Shown: one piece after another, positions 17,371-26,092 of the stretch
Layout of the letters: each line of letters opens with the position of its first letter
How positions within the stretch are numbered: position 1 is the first letter of the stretch
DNA from: Sphaerisporangium sp040685555
Lineage (GTDB): Bacteria > Actinomycetota > Actinomycetes > Streptosporangiales > Streptosporangiaceae
Assembly (NCBI RefSeq): GCF_040685555.1
Contig: NZ_JBFBIK010000025.1
Coordinates: 1-64,000 of the forward strand
Reading direction: 5' to 3'
Length of the DNA: 64,000 bases
Translations under genes and position numbers: made by a program
Notes under the pieces: generated by a model
Seen by the model: the letters and a program-made list of their open reading frames with translations, nothing else
What the model was told of the DNA's origin: nothing
Databases searched by the model: none

Positions 17371-18042
17371 ATGACCCCTCTGCTCATCGTCGGAGCCGGC
17401 GGGTTCGCCCGCGAGACCGCGCAGGCCGTGGAGGCGATCAACGACATCTCCCCCACCTGGGAGTTGCTCGGCTACCTGGACGACGATCCCGGCAAGCACG
17501 GCACCGTCCTGGACGGCGTGCCCGTACTGGGCGGCTCCGACGAGGCACTGAAGCGCGACGACGCGCGGATCGTGGTGTGCACGGGTAACTCCCGCGACTA
17601 CGCCAGCCGCGCGCGCATCGTCGCCCGTTTCGGCCTGCCGCCGGAGCGGTACGCGACCCTGGTCCATCCCGGCGCGAGCGTGTCCCGGTCGTCCACGATC
17701 GGCCCTGGATCGGTCGTGCTGGCCCAGGTGGTGCTGACCGCATCGGTCACGGTGGGGGCGCACGTGAGCGTGATGCCCCACGTGACGCTCACCCACGACG
17801 ACGTGGTCGGCGACTACGTCACGCTGGCCGCGGGCGCCCGGCTGGCCGGGGGCGTCCACGTCGGGCGGGGCGCCTACATCGGCTCCGGCGCCCTCGTGCG
17901 CGAGACCCTCACGATCGGCTCCTACGCCCTCGTCGGCATGGGCTCCGTGGTCCTCCGGGACGTCCCGGCCCGCCAGGTCTGGGCTGGCGTGCCCGCCCGT
18001 TTTATCCGTACAAGCACCGTTGATGATGGAGCACGCACATGA
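17371..18042 (+). CDS. PglD/NeuD-like sugar N-acyltransferase
   Basis: 223 residues. An N-terminal Rossmann-like subdomain (LLIVGAGGFARE) precedes a C-terminal left-handed beta-helix made of hexapeptide repeats (for example SRSSTIGPGSVV, VGAHVSVMPHVT with the catalytic His region). This is the architecture of PglD and NeuD, which acetylate amino groups of nucleotide sugars. It overlaps the next gene, a DegT aminotransferase, by 4 nt. A transaminase-acetyltransferase pair making an N-acetylated amino sugar is therefore likely. Confidence 0.87.
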   Translation: MTPLLIVGAGGFARETAQAVEAINDISPTWELLGYLDDDPGKHGTVLDGVPVLGGSDEALKRDDARIVVCTGNSRDYASRARIVARFGLPPERYATLVHPGASVSRSSTIGPGSVVLAQVVLTASVTVGAHVSVMPHVTLTHDDVVGDYVTLAAGARLAGGVHVGRGAYIGSGALVRETLTIGSYALVGMGSVVLRDVPARQVWAGVPARFIRTSTVDDGART

Positions 18043-19136
18043 TCCCGTTCGTCGATCTGAAAGCCGCCCATGCCGAGGTGGCCGAGGAGGTGCTCCAGGG
18101 CTTCGACCGGGTGCTCCAGAACACCGCCTTCGTCCAGGGGCCCGACGTCGCCGCCTTCGAGGAGGAGTTCGCGGCCTTCTCCGGCGTGCCGCACTGCGTG
18201 GGTGTGGGCAACGGCACCGACGCCATCGAGCTGGCCCTGCGCGCGTACGACCTGCCGCCCGGCTCGGGGGCCGTGCTGCCCGCCAACACGTTCGTCGCCA
18301 CCGCCGAGGCCGTCGTACGGGCCGGCCTGCGACCGATCCTGGCCGACTGCGACGACGACCACCTCCTGCTCGACCCCGAGTCCGCGGCCACCGCCGCGGG
18401 CCCCGGCACGGCGGCGATCCTCCCGGTCCACCTGTACGGCCAGCAGGCCCCCATGGCCGCCGTGCACGGGCTCGCGGAGCGGCACGGCCTCGCCGTCGTC
18501 GAGGACGCCGCGCAGTCCCAGGGCGCGGACCAGGCGGGACGTCCGCCGGTCGGCCTGGCCGCGACGAGCTTCTACCCGGGCAAGAACCTCGGCGCGTACG
18601 GCGAGGCGGGGGCCGTGCTCACCTCCTCACCTGAGCCGGCCCGCGCGATCCGGCTGCTGACCAGCCACGGCAGCGAGGTCAAGTACCAGCACGAGACGCT
18701 CGGCTTCAACTCCCGGCTGGACACCCTCCAGGCGGTGGTGCTCCGTGCCAAGCTCAAGCGCCTGGCACGGTGGAACGAGCTGCGCCGCGCGGCGGCCGGC
18801 CGCTACGAGACGCTCCTGTCCGACATCGACGGGGTACGGCTGCCGCGCACGGCGCCGGGCAACGTCCATGTCTGGCACCTGTACGTCATCCGGGTGCCCG
18901 AGCGCGACAAGGTGCTGGCCGGCCTCCAGGAGGCCGGGGTGCAGGCCCAGATCCACTACCCGGTGCCGGTCCACCTCCAGCCGGCGTTCCGCCACCTCGG
19001 CCACGGCCCCGGCGACTTCCCGGTGACCGAGAAGGCGGCGAACGAGATCCTCTCGCTCCCCATGCACCCCCACCTGACCCCCGCCCAACAGGAACAGGTC
19101 GCCGAAACCCTCGCCAAGATCCTCAGCCGTCTCTGA
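18039..19136 (+). CDS. DegT/DnrJ/EryC1/StrS sugar aminotransferase (second copy)
   Basis: 365 residues. PLP-Lys lies in SFYPGKNLGAYGEAG, and VGVGNGTDAIELAL and LPANTFVATAEAV are the cofactor-phosphate and substrate loops. The opening IPFVDLKAAHAEV and these loops match the 3-amino-sugar branch (WbpE/WlbC/QdtB/DesV) better than the copy at 13421. Together with the Gfo/Idh enzyme (10217) and the WbpD-like acyltransferase (28775) it could complete an NDP-3-acetamido-sugar route. It is the last gene of the plus-strand run. Confidence 0.9.
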   Translation: MIPFVDLKAAHAEVAEEVLQGFDRVLQNTAFVQGPDVAAFEEEFAAFSGVPHCVGVGNGTDAIELALRAYDLPPGSGAVLPANTFVATAEAVVRAGLRPILADCDDDHLLLDPESAATAAGPGTAAILPVHLYGQQAPMAAVHGLAERHGLAVVEDAAQSQGADQAGRPPVGLAATSFYPGKNLGAYGEAGAVLTSSPEPARAIRLLTSHGSEVKYQHETLGFNSRLDTLQAVVLRAKLKRLARWNELRRAAAGRYETLLSDIDGVRLPRTAPGNVHVWHLYVIRVPERDKVLAGLQEAGVQAQIHYPVPVHLQPAFRHLGHGPGDFPVTEKAANEILSLPMHPHLTPAQQEQVAETLAKILSRL

Positions 19137-19444
19137 CCCTCAAACGGGACGAACCAGCATGCCCCATACGCGTCGGTTGGGATCCGACTCGGGAAGTCAT
19201 GGCTGCGCTCCTCGATGCTCTGCTGAGTGGCCTGATCTCTCTGGCCAGCACCAGGGTCACTCAACGATCAAGTCGTGTCCTGGAGCATGAGGAAAGCTCA
19301 TCGCTCACGGGAGAGTTCTCTACCTCGAGGTGCTCGAGGCGATCTGCCGGGACAGCGTGAGATGACTCCAGCCCTCAGCCGCTCTACGATCAGCGAACCG
19401 TACGATCCATGGTTTTGCGCGTAGCACCTCATTTCCCCGGCCGG
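19137..19444. other. Intergenic region without recognisable gene
   Basis: 308 bp between the end of the aminotransferase gene and the convergent Phd-like gene. Short reading frames exist on both strands, but none has a family signature or ribosome binding site. No strong terminator hairpin was seen. Confidence 0.4.
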
Positions 19445-19918
19445 TCACGCGGACTCACCGAGAGGCCGTGGAACATCTGCTCCGTCACCGGGGAACGGAC
19501 CCTGGAGGTCACGTGCGAGCTGCGGATCGCTCCACGCGACAGCAGTGGATCGCCAGGAGATCAGCGCCCGGCTGAAGGGCACCAGTTCCCCCGTATCCGC
19601 TCCTGCGACCAAGTGACCGAGCAGCTCACGCACACAGGAATGGCGCTCCATCTCGGGCAACCAGGTGGTCCACGGCAGCTCTTCGGCGAGCACCTCCTCG
19701 GCGAGATCGCCGTTACGCCGGGCAAGGATCGCCAAGGCGCGAGCCGCGATGCGCAGGGTGGCGACGCCTGCTTCGAAGCGCTCGGCGCGCATCAGGATGA
19801 GGTTCTCGTCATCCCTACGCTCCAGAACGACGTCCGCGTCATCGAGTGACGGCAGCACCAGAGACGGCCCACGCAGGAAGGCACTGTACGGGAAGCTCTT
19901 CGTCGTCATGACTTTCAT
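19445..19918 (-). CDS. Small protein with Phd/YefM-like antitoxin N-terminus
   Basis: 157 residues. The first 45 residues (FPYSAFLRGPSLVLPSL, then VVLERRDDENLILM) follow the pattern of Phd/YefM DNA-binding antitoxins: a short strand, a PxxVL helix, then an RRDxxxLxL strand. The rest is helical and charged (HSCVRELLGHLVAGADTGEL). I recall similar actinobacterial proteins labelled prevent-host-death, but the assignment is tentative. No toxin gene is recognisable on either side. The ATG at 19918 is used; an ATG three codons later is possible. Confidence 0.55.
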   Translation of the reverse strand: MKVMTTKSFPYSAFLRGPSLVLPSLDDADVVLERRDDENLILMRAERFEAGVATLRIAARALAILARRNGDLAEEVLAEELPWTTWLPEMERHSCVRELLGHLVAGADTGELVPFSRALISWRSTAVAWSDPQLARDLQGPFPGDGADVPRPLGESA

Positions 19919-20035
19919 GCTATCTGAACTACTGCAGATCGGTGCTGCGCGCCATTGGGTCCAGGGTCTGGCACTCCAACCGCTGCTTCCTCCAGACCCG
20001 CCGGACCCGCCACCCGCTGGCGGCAGTCATCGAGG

Positions 20036-20087
20036 CCCCTTCCAAGAAAGGCCTAACTACGGGCGCCCGGGCGAGCCTTGGAAGGGG
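20036..20087 (-). terminator. Long-stem hairpin after the DUF6295 gene
   Basis: An 11-bp perfect inverted repeat (CCCCTTCCAAG at 20036-20046, CTTGGAAGGGG at 20077-20087) has a 30-nt loop that contains a second small GC palindrome. It lies just beyond the stop at 20100 and probably ends the minus-strand MarR-MFS-hydrolase operon. Confidence 0.55.
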
Positions 20088-20099
20088 AGTGGCGGCAGG

Positions 20100-20372
20100 T
20101 CAGTGGCGGCCGGAGGCGAGACCGGGTGGGGCTGCGGCGAGGGCCTTCTGGATGGCTTCCACCAGGGCGAGGGCCGACTCCTCGGTGAGCTCGACCGCCA
20201 CCCGGGCCGAGGGGCCCTCGGCCGGGTTGGTGAAGTCGATGTTCACCGTGTGCTCATGGCAGGCGTGGAAGGGGTGGTCGACGTAGACCAGGCCCTCCCT
20301 GACCGTGAACCAGCCGTTGCCGCCCTTGCCGGCGCCGTCGAGCTCGATCTTCTCGGTGAGGTAGGTGCACAC
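20100..20372 (-). CDS. DUF6295 family protein
   Basis: 90 residues. The opening CTYLTEKIELDGAGKG, the DHPFHACHEHTVNIDF block and the EGPSARVAVEL block match a short actinobacterial family (DUF6295) of unknown function. The paired His residues at about 33-41 could bind a metal or substrate. The GTG start has AGGAGAG 8-9 nt upstream. It lies 14 bp after the dienelactone hydrolase gene, in the same operon. Confidence 0.8.
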   Translation of the reverse strand: MCTYLTEKIELDGAGKGGNGWFTVREGLVYVDHPFHACHEHTVNIDFTNPAEGPSARVAVELTEESALALVEAIQKALAAAPPGLASGRH

Positions 20373-20386
20373 GCTGATCTCTCCTG

Positions 20387-21130
20387 TCAGGCGCTGAGGT
20401 GACGGCCGTAGAAGTCGAAGATCTTCTTCCAGCCCTCCGTCGCGGCGGCCGGGCGGTAGGCGGGCCGGTCGACGGAGAAGAACGCGTGCCCCGCGTCCGC
20501 GAAGGTGTGGAACTCGTGGTCCTTGCCCAGCTTCTCCAGCTCGGCGGCCAGCACCGCGACCTCCTCCGGCCCCGGATAGGAGTCCTGCTCGCCGAACAGC
20601 CCGAGCAGCGGGCAGGACAGGTCGGGGGCCTTGGAGATCAGCGAAGAGACCTTGAGCGGGAACTCCGCGGGCGGGTCGTTGACCACGAAGGCGCCGTAGC
20701 AGTCGACCGCCGCGTCGATCTGGAGCGAGCAGGCCGCCAGGAACGACTGCCGCCCGCCCGAGCAGTAGCCGATCACGCCGATCTTGCCGTTGGCGTGGTC
20801 GAGCGAGTTGAGGTACGCCGCGGCCCCGGCGACGTCGCCGACGAGCTGCTCGTCCGCGATACCGCCCTTCGCCCGCGCGGCGGCGGCCTGGTCGTCGGGG
20901 CTGACCCCGGCGCCCTCCCGCGAGTAGAGGTTCGGGCAGAGCGCCGCGTACCCGTTGGCCGCGAACTTCCGGGCGATCTCCTTGGTCGCCTCGTCGTACC
21001 CGGGCATGTGGTGGATGACCACCACGCCGCCGCGCGGCCCGTCGCCGAGTGGCCGGGCCAGGTAGGCCTCCAGCTCGGCCCCCTCGTGACCCGTGACGGT
21101 GACGGTGCCTGCCCACATCGCGTCGTTCAT
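20387..21130 (-). CDS. Dienelactone hydrolase family protein
   Basis: 247 residues, alpha/beta-hydrolase fold. The nucleophile elbow is GYCSGGRQ, with Cys as the nucleophile as in classical dienelactone hydrolases. The acid lies in LFGEQDSYPGPEE and the His in FADAGHAFF. The ATG at 21130 overlaps the stop of the MFS gene (ATGA). Cotranscription with an efflux pump and a MarR regulator suggests it detoxifies or processes the compound the regulator senses; that is an inference. Confidence 0.9.
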   Translation of the reverse strand: MNDAMWAGTVTVTGHEGAELEAYLARPLGDGPRGGVVVIHHMPGYDEATKEIARKFAANGYAALCPNLYSREGAGVSPDDQAAAARAKGGIADEQLVGDVAGAAAYLNSLDHANGKIGVIGYCSGGRQSFLAACSLQIDAAVDCYGAFVVNDPPAEFPLKVSSLISKAPDLSCPLLGLFGEQDSYPGPEEVAVLAAELEKLGKDHEFHTFADAGHAFFSVDRPAYRPAAATEGWKKIFDFYGRHLSA

Positions 21131-22821
21131 ATGCGTGCCTCCTTGTGCTCCGAAGGAGCTTGTTCTGTATAGGTGTAGCGGCCGCCGCGCAGGGCGGAGG
21201 CCGCGGCGGCGATGGTGGCCATCACCGCGGCGCTGATGAACACGGTCACCAGCCCATGGTGGAACGGACCGGAGATCAGCTCCGGGAAGAACTGCTTCCC
21301 GGTGAGGACCGCCACGTCGTGTGCCGGCAGCGTGCTCAGCACGCCGGTCGAGGAGAGCAGGTGGCCGATCGGGTTGTCGCCGAGGAAGGCCGCGAACAGC
21401 GTGCTCACCGGCGGTAGGCCCGCCACGTGGGCGGCGGCCGAGGCTGGCACGCCGTGGCTCTCCAGGCCCGAGGCGAGGGCCCCGGGCAACGTACCGGACA
21501 GTCCGGCGACCATGAGAGAGAAGAAGACGCCGATGGAAAGGGCGCTGCCGGAGTTCTGGAAGGTCGCGCGCATCCCCGAGGCGACCCCGCGCCGGCCGGG
21601 CGGCACGCTGCTCATGATGGAGGAGGTGTTCGGCGCCGAGAACATCCCCATGCCGATGCCACAGGCCAGCAGCAGCAGGGCGAACGGCGGGTAGTCGAAG
21701 CGCACGGGCAGCAGCACGAGCCCGACGAAGGACAGCGCGGTGATCATCAGTCCGCCGGTGGCGAAGGCCCGCGAGCCGTACCGGTCGGACAGGTGGCCGG
21801 AGAGCGGTCCGGCGATCAGGAAGCCCACGGTCAGCGGGAGGATGTAGATGCCCGCCCACAGCGGGGTGTCCTCGAAGTCGTACCCGCGCAGCGGCAGCCA
21901 GATGCCCTGCAGCCAGATGATCAGCATGAACTGCAGCCCGCCCCGCGAGATCGACGTCAGCAGCGTGGCGAGGTTGCCGGCCATGAACGACCTGATCCGC
22001 ATCAGCCGCAGGTCCAGCATGGGCTCGGCGACCTTGGTCTCGACCACGCAGAAGATCACGAGCGCCAGGATCCCCGCGCCCAGCCCCCCGAGGACCATGG
22101 GGTTGCCCCAGCCGGTCGGCTTCCCTCCGTACGGCTGGATGCCGTAGGTGATCGCGGCGAGGATCGCGGTGGTGCCCGCCACGAACGTCAGGTTGCCCGC
22201 CCAGTCGACGCGGGCCCTCTTGGGGGTGCCGACCTCGCGCAGGCTACGGTACGACCAGATGGTGCCGAGGACGCCGAAGGGAACGCTCACCCAGAACACG
22301 GCGCGCCAGTCGATCACGGCCAGCAACCCGCCCGCGACCAGCCCGAGGAACTGCCCGGCCAGCGCGGTGACCTGGTTGACGCCGAGCGCCATGCCCCGCT
22401 GCGAGGCCGGGAAAGCGTCGGTCAGGATGGCGGCGGAGTTGGCGGTGAGCATCGCGCCCCCGAAGGCCTGGACGAATCGCCAGCCGATCAGCCAGAGCGC
22501 TCCGCCGCTCTTGGTGAAGGGGTCCACCGACAACGCCAGCGACGCGACGCTGAAGATCGCGAAGCCGAGGTTGTACAGGCGGACCCTGCCGAACATGTCA
22601 CCCAGGCGGCCGAGCGCCACCACCAGCACGGCCTGCACCAGCAGGTAGCCGAGGATCATCCACAGTAGGTAGCTGATGTTCCCCGGAGCCAGCGGGTCGA
22701 GGCCGATCCCCCGGAAGATCGCCGGAAGCGAGATGATCACGATGGACGCGTCCAGCGTGGCCATCAGCACGCCCAAAGTGGTGTTCGACAGCGCGATCCA
22801 CTTGTAGCGGTCGCCGGCCAC
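21127..22821 (-). CDS. MFS drug transporter, DHA2 (14-helix) type
   Basis: 564 residues with 14 predicted membrane helices. Motif A-like GRLGDMFGRVRLYNLGF follows helix 2, and LDASIVIISLPAI is the motif D1 signature of 14-TMS drug:H+ antiporters (EmrB/QacA). Its gene sits 63 bp downstream of the MarR gene and overlaps the hydrolase gene by 4 nt. It probably exports a small lipophilic or aromatic compound. Confidence 0.92.
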   Translation of the reverse strand: MAGDRYKWIALSNTTLGVLMATLDASIVIISLPAIFRGIGLDPLAPGNISYLLWMILGYLLVQAVLVVALGRLGDMFGRVRLYNLGFAIFSVASLALSVDPFTKSGGALWLIGWRFVQAFGGAMLTANSAAILTDAFPASQRGMALGVNQVTALAGQFLGLVAGGLLAVIDWRAVFWVSVPFGVLGTIWSYRSLREVGTPKRARVDWAGNLTFVAGTTAILAAITYGIQPYGGKPTGWGNPMVLGGLGAGILALVIFCVVETKVAEPMLDLRLMRIRSFMAGNLATLLTSISRGGLQFMLIIWLQGIWLPLRGYDFEDTPLWAGIYILPLTVGFLIAGPLSGHLSDRYGSRAFATGGLMITALSFVGLVLLPVRFDYPPFALLLLACGIGMGMFSAPNTSSIMSSVPPGRRGVASGMRATFQNSGSALSIGVFFSLMVAGLSGTLPGALASGLESHGVPASAAAHVAGLPPVSTLFAAFLGDNPIGHLLSSTGVLSTLPAHDVAVLTGKQFFPELISGPFHHGLVTVFISAAVMATIAAAASALRGGRYTYTEQAPSEHKEARI

Positions 22822-22884
22822 TACAGGCAGCGGGAGTGGAGGCGTGCGGTCCCGCTCCGGCGGCCCTGGGCCGCGCTGGATCGT

Positions 22885-23331
22885 TCAGGCGCCATCTGCC
22901 TCACTCCTGTCCATGATGTCGTTGAGCAGCCTGGCCGCCTCGCGCAGCCGAGAGGTGTCCTCGTCGGTGAGTTCCTCGATGGCGGTGACCAGCCACCGGG
23001 CCCGCCGGGCGCGCTGCTCGGCGATGACCGTCTGCCCGCCCGGAGTGACCGACCAGAGGATCTGGCGCCGGTCATGCGGATCGGGCGCGCGCTCCACCAG
23101 CCCCTGCTCGTGCAGGGCCGCCAGGGTGACCGCCATCGACTGCGGCGTGATGTGCTCGGCGGCCGCGAGGGCGCTCGCCGTCATGGGACCGCCGCGCCGG
23201 AGCCACCCGAGCGCCGTCACGTGCTGGTACGGCATGCCCGACTCGCGCCGGAGGCGGCGCACCACCCTTCCGAGCGCCGTTCGCAACTCCTCGGCCACCG
23301 TCTCCGCATGCGCTTGCCCAACCACGTCCAC
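22885..23331 (-). CDS. MarR family transcriptional regulator
   Basis: 148 residues. The winged helix comprises MTASALAAAEHITPQSMAVT (recognition region) and the wing DPHDRRQILWSVTPGG, a strong MarR signature. It is the first gene of the marR-MFS-hydrolase-DUF6295 operon. The GTG start at 23331 lies 9 bp from a perfect inverted repeat at 23341-23364, which argues for autorepression. No better start is available. Confidence 0.92.
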   Translation of the reverse strand: MDVVGQAHAETVAEELRTALGRVVRRLRRESGMPYQHVTALGWLRRGGPMTASALAAAEHITPQSMAVTLAALHEQGLVERAPDPHDRRQILWSVTPGGQTVIAEQRARRARWLVTAIEELTDEDTSRLREAARLLNDIMDRSEADGA

Positions 23332-23340
23332 CAGAGTACA

Positions 23341-23364
23341 CAGTTCAACTTAACAGTTGAACTG
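23341..23364 (-). promoter_or_regulatory. Perfect inverted repeat, probable MarR operator
   Basis: CAGTTCAACT - TAAC - AGTTGAACTG: two 10-bp arms with no mismatch, 9 bp upstream of the marR start codon. Its size and position fit a MarR-dimer site blocking RNA polymerase or ribosome access. Confidence 0.75.
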
Positions 23365-23416
23365 CCGATATTTCTGGCAGAGGGCATCCCGATCCGTTCC
23401 ACCAGAGGTGATCCGG

Positions 23417-24775
23417 CTAGACGCCCTGCTCGTACGTCTCGCGCGCCGGCTGGGTCTGGAGGCGCCACAGGGCACCGCAGCAGCCGAGGATCAGGAACAT
23501 CACGTTGGTGATCATAGGGAAGCCGAAGGCGTCGAAGGTGCCGAAGCCGAAGATCGCGACTGCTGACGACGCGGCGAGGCACTGGGCGAGGTGCCGGGTC
23601 GCCTCATCGGTCGCCACCCGCCGGGCTCTGCGCGCCAGCGACCATCCGGTCAGCAGGAACACGATCAGCGCCAGCACACCGACGAGACCGGTGTCCAGCG
23701 CCGACATGAGGTACTGGTTGTCGATCACGCGATATACGCGCGGCAAATAGGTATTGAATCCTTGCCCGAAGATCGGGCGTTCCGACACCGCTTTGACCAC
23801 GGCGTCGTAGTCGCCGGTGCGGGTGGTGGAGCTTTCGTCCGAGCCGATCACGGAGACGAGGTTCATCACTGTGCCTATAAGACCGGGGATCATCAACCGC
23901 ATCACGATCGAGCCGGCACCGAAGATCAGCAGCGCCCGCAGACGCCACTCGGCCCGCCACGTCGGGAGCAGCACCAGCATGACGATGAACAAGCCGAGGA
24001 TCGCGGAGCGCGACACGCTCATCGGCAGCACGCCGGCGATCAGCGCCACCATCAGCCACCGGTTCCTGCGACGCTTGGGATCAACACAGTAGAGCGCCCC
24101 GTGCAGGGCGAGCGGTAGAACGGCCGCCAGGGTCACACCCAGTTCGATGGGATGAGTGGCGGTGCCAGCCGGCCGAAAGAAGCCGTCGCGCTCGAACAAC
24201 ACGGCCGAGCTGTTCTCTACGAGGCCGGGAAGAGCGAGGTATTTGGTGATCTCGATGCCGGTAAAGAACTGGATCATGGCGACCAGCGCGGCGAACGACG
24301 CTCCCATCACCAGACGGTGGCGGAGAGTCTCCAGTCTGGCCATGCTGCCGATTCCGTCAGCGGTGACCAGCGCGACTCCGGCCCACCCGGCGACCAGCAC
24401 CAGGCCCAGGTCCGCGACGTTCAACTCTTCCGCCGACAGCGGCCTTGTCATGGCCGCCACATAGCTTGCGACGACCGCCATGCAGAAGAACATGATCACC
24501 GGCCGGACCGGCTGCCGGCCACGGATCGGTGTCCACCGCGGGGAGAGCGTGGACATCAGATACCAGACCAACAAAAGCACGGCCCCTATCGACGCCGGCA
24601 TTCCGGCCGCACCCAGGGGGCCCACCACATAGCGAGCCGGCATCACGAACAAGACGACCAGGAAGAACGTCATGATCGTCACCGGATCGACGCCTGCCTT
24701 GGGCAGCTTGGACCGGCGTTCAGGCGGCCGGCGGGTGGGGGGGTTGACCCGCTCGGCCTCCGACGTGCTGCTCAC
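23417..24775 (-). CDS. O-antigen ligase/Wzy-like polysaccharide polymerase
   Basis: 452 residues with about 11-12 hydrophobic segments. A large periplasmic loop near residues 330-370 contains SERPIFGQGFNTYLPRV, the GxGxxxY-type motif of the Wzy_C/O-antigen ligase family. RPAGTATHPIELGVTLA and MSVSRSAILGLF are the other family blocks (Arg-rich substrate-binding loops). It should polymerise lipid-linked repeat units delivered by the flippase. Its ATG overlaps the stop of the Wzz-like gene. Confidence 0.87.
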   Translation of the reverse strand: MSSTSEAERVNPPTRRPPERRSKLPKAGVDPVTIMTFFLVVLFVMPARYVVGPLGAAGMPASIGAVLLLVWYLMSTLSPRWTPIRGRQPVRPVIMFFCMAVVASYVAAMTRPLSAEELNVADLGLVLVAGWAGVALVTADGIGSMARLETLRHRLVMGASFAALVAMIQFFTGIEITKYLALPGLVENSSAVLFERDGFFRPAGTATHPIELGVTLAAVLPLALHGALYCVDPKRRRNRWLMVALIAGVLPMSVSRSAILGLFIVMLVLLPTWRAEWRLRALLIFGAGSIVMRLMIPGLIGTVMNLVSVIGSDESSTTRTGDYDAVVKAVSERPIFGQGFNTYLPRVYRVIDNQYLMSALDTGLVGVLALIVFLLTGWSLARRARRVATDEATRHLAQCLAASSAVAIFGFGTFDAFGFPMITNVMFLILGCCGALWRLQTQPARETYEQGV

Positions 24776-25923
24776 CGACCTGGCCTGGTGGGGTCGAACA
24801 CGACGTACGGCTCGTCGTCGGAGTCACCCCCGCCGGAGGAGAGCGCCCCGGGGGCCTGCCGTGAACGCCGCCCGGGCTTGGAGTCGGACTCCTGCCCGGA
24901 GGACTGCGCCGGCTGCCTCGTGCCGTTGCCCGCCGGCTCCCTCGGCGGGGACACGGAGCCCGAAGGAGGGGCGCCTCTCGGACGGTCCTTGTCGTCGGAC
25001 CAGACATAGAGGTCGTCCTCGACCTTGACGGCCGGAAGAGGGGCGGTGTAGCCCTCTTCGATGTGCTGCTGGTTCGCCCAGGGGTCGCGGGGTTCGGGAG
25101 GCGACCCGTGCTTCGAGGGGGAGGGCCGCCGGTCGTAGATGCGCGGCTCGGGCGGCTCGATGGGCCTCGGAGCCCGCGCGGGCGGTCTGCTGCGCGGCAC
25201 GGTGCCGTTCGCGGGACGCGGAGGGGCTCCACCGGCGGAACGTGCCATGCGCTGCTGGTGAGGGGGGCCCGCCGGAGGCTGCCCCGCCCTGGCGGTCACC
25301 AGGTCGGGCTGGCCCTGCCGGCGGCGCTTCTGGGCCAGCGACTCAAGGAACAACGGGACGCCAACAGTGAGCAGCATGCCGGCGGCAAAGATGATCACGA
25401 GCGTCCGGATCTTCTTCTCGGGCGTTAGCTCCGCCTTGTCGGTCGACGTCACCAACTCGGCCCGGATTGTGGCGTCAGGCAGGATCGCAGACTTCCGCTG
25501 CATCTCGGTCAGCCGGTCCTGGCTCAGCGTCGCAAGGGTCTCCATCGTGGCCTGGGCGACCTTCGGGTCGGCACCTGTGGCGGTGATGTCGAGCAGCGGT
25601 CCCCGGGAGTCCTGGGCGAGGCCCACGGTGAAATCGGCCGTTTTGCCCTCGTCCTTGAGCTTCTGGAGCGTCCGCTCGTCACTCATGCCTCGGGAGATGA
25701 CCTCGGCCGTAATGGTCAGCGACCCGTCGAACGCCAGCCAGGGGTTGCCTCCCACCGGCTGAGAGCCCTTCCTCGACGACAGGAAGACCACGGTGGCCTT
25801 GGATTCGTACTGCCAGGGGATCGCGATGAGCGCCCCCACCGTCGCCGCGATCGTGACAGCGAGCAGCGCCACCGTCACTGGCCAGCGCCGGAGCAGCGCG
25901 CGCAGCGAATCAAGCAGGTCCAT
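24772..25923 (-). CDS. Wzz-like chain-length regulator with long disordered tail
   Basis: 383 residues. TM1 is at about 15-37 and TM2 at about 172-192, flanking an extracellular domain of about 135 residues: the Wzz/polysaccharide co-polymerase topology. The tail after TM2 (about 185 residues) is Pro/Arg/Gly-rich and looks disordered. No Walker motifs or Tyr-rich cluster are present, so this is not a full BY-kinase. Coupling to the polymerase gene supports control of polymer length. Confidence 0.82.
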   Translation of the reverse strand: MDLLDSLRALLRRWPVTVALLAVTIAATVGALIAIPWQYESKATVVFLSSRKGSQPVGGNPWLAFDGSLTITAEVISRGMSDERTLQKLKDEGKTADFTVGLAQDSRGPLLDITATGADPKVAQATMETLATLSQDRLTEMQRKSAILPDATIRAELVTSTDKAELTPEKKIRTLVIIFAAGMLLTVGVPLFLESLAQKRRRQGQPDLVTARAGQPPAGPPHQQRMARSAGGAPPRPANGTVPRSRPPARAPRPIEPPEPRIYDRRPSPSKHGSPPEPRDPWANQQHIEEGYTAPLPAVKVEDDLYVWSDDKDRPRGAPPSGSVSPPREPAGNGTRQPAQSSGQESDSKPGRRSRQAPGALSSGGGDSDDEPYVVFDPTRPGR

Positions 25924-26092
25924 TGTGTCCCTTCACCCCCGCCCGGCCGGCCACATCTGTGATTCCCACCCCGCCGAGCCGCCGAGATAGGACGCCCGAG
26001 TACCTCGGCCCGTTGTCATCGCCCTCAAGTGTTTCCTGTGAGTGCCTTCTTTACCAGGCCCGTCCTAAAACTCCATACGCCTGTGCCACGAT

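Noticed and set aside
19919..20035. Possible tRNA-like stretch with several short complementary segments
   Set aside because: No anticodon arm or T-loop consensus could be drawn.
21427..22668. 413-codon plus-strand frame
   Set aside because: Shadow of the 14-helix MFS transporter gene.
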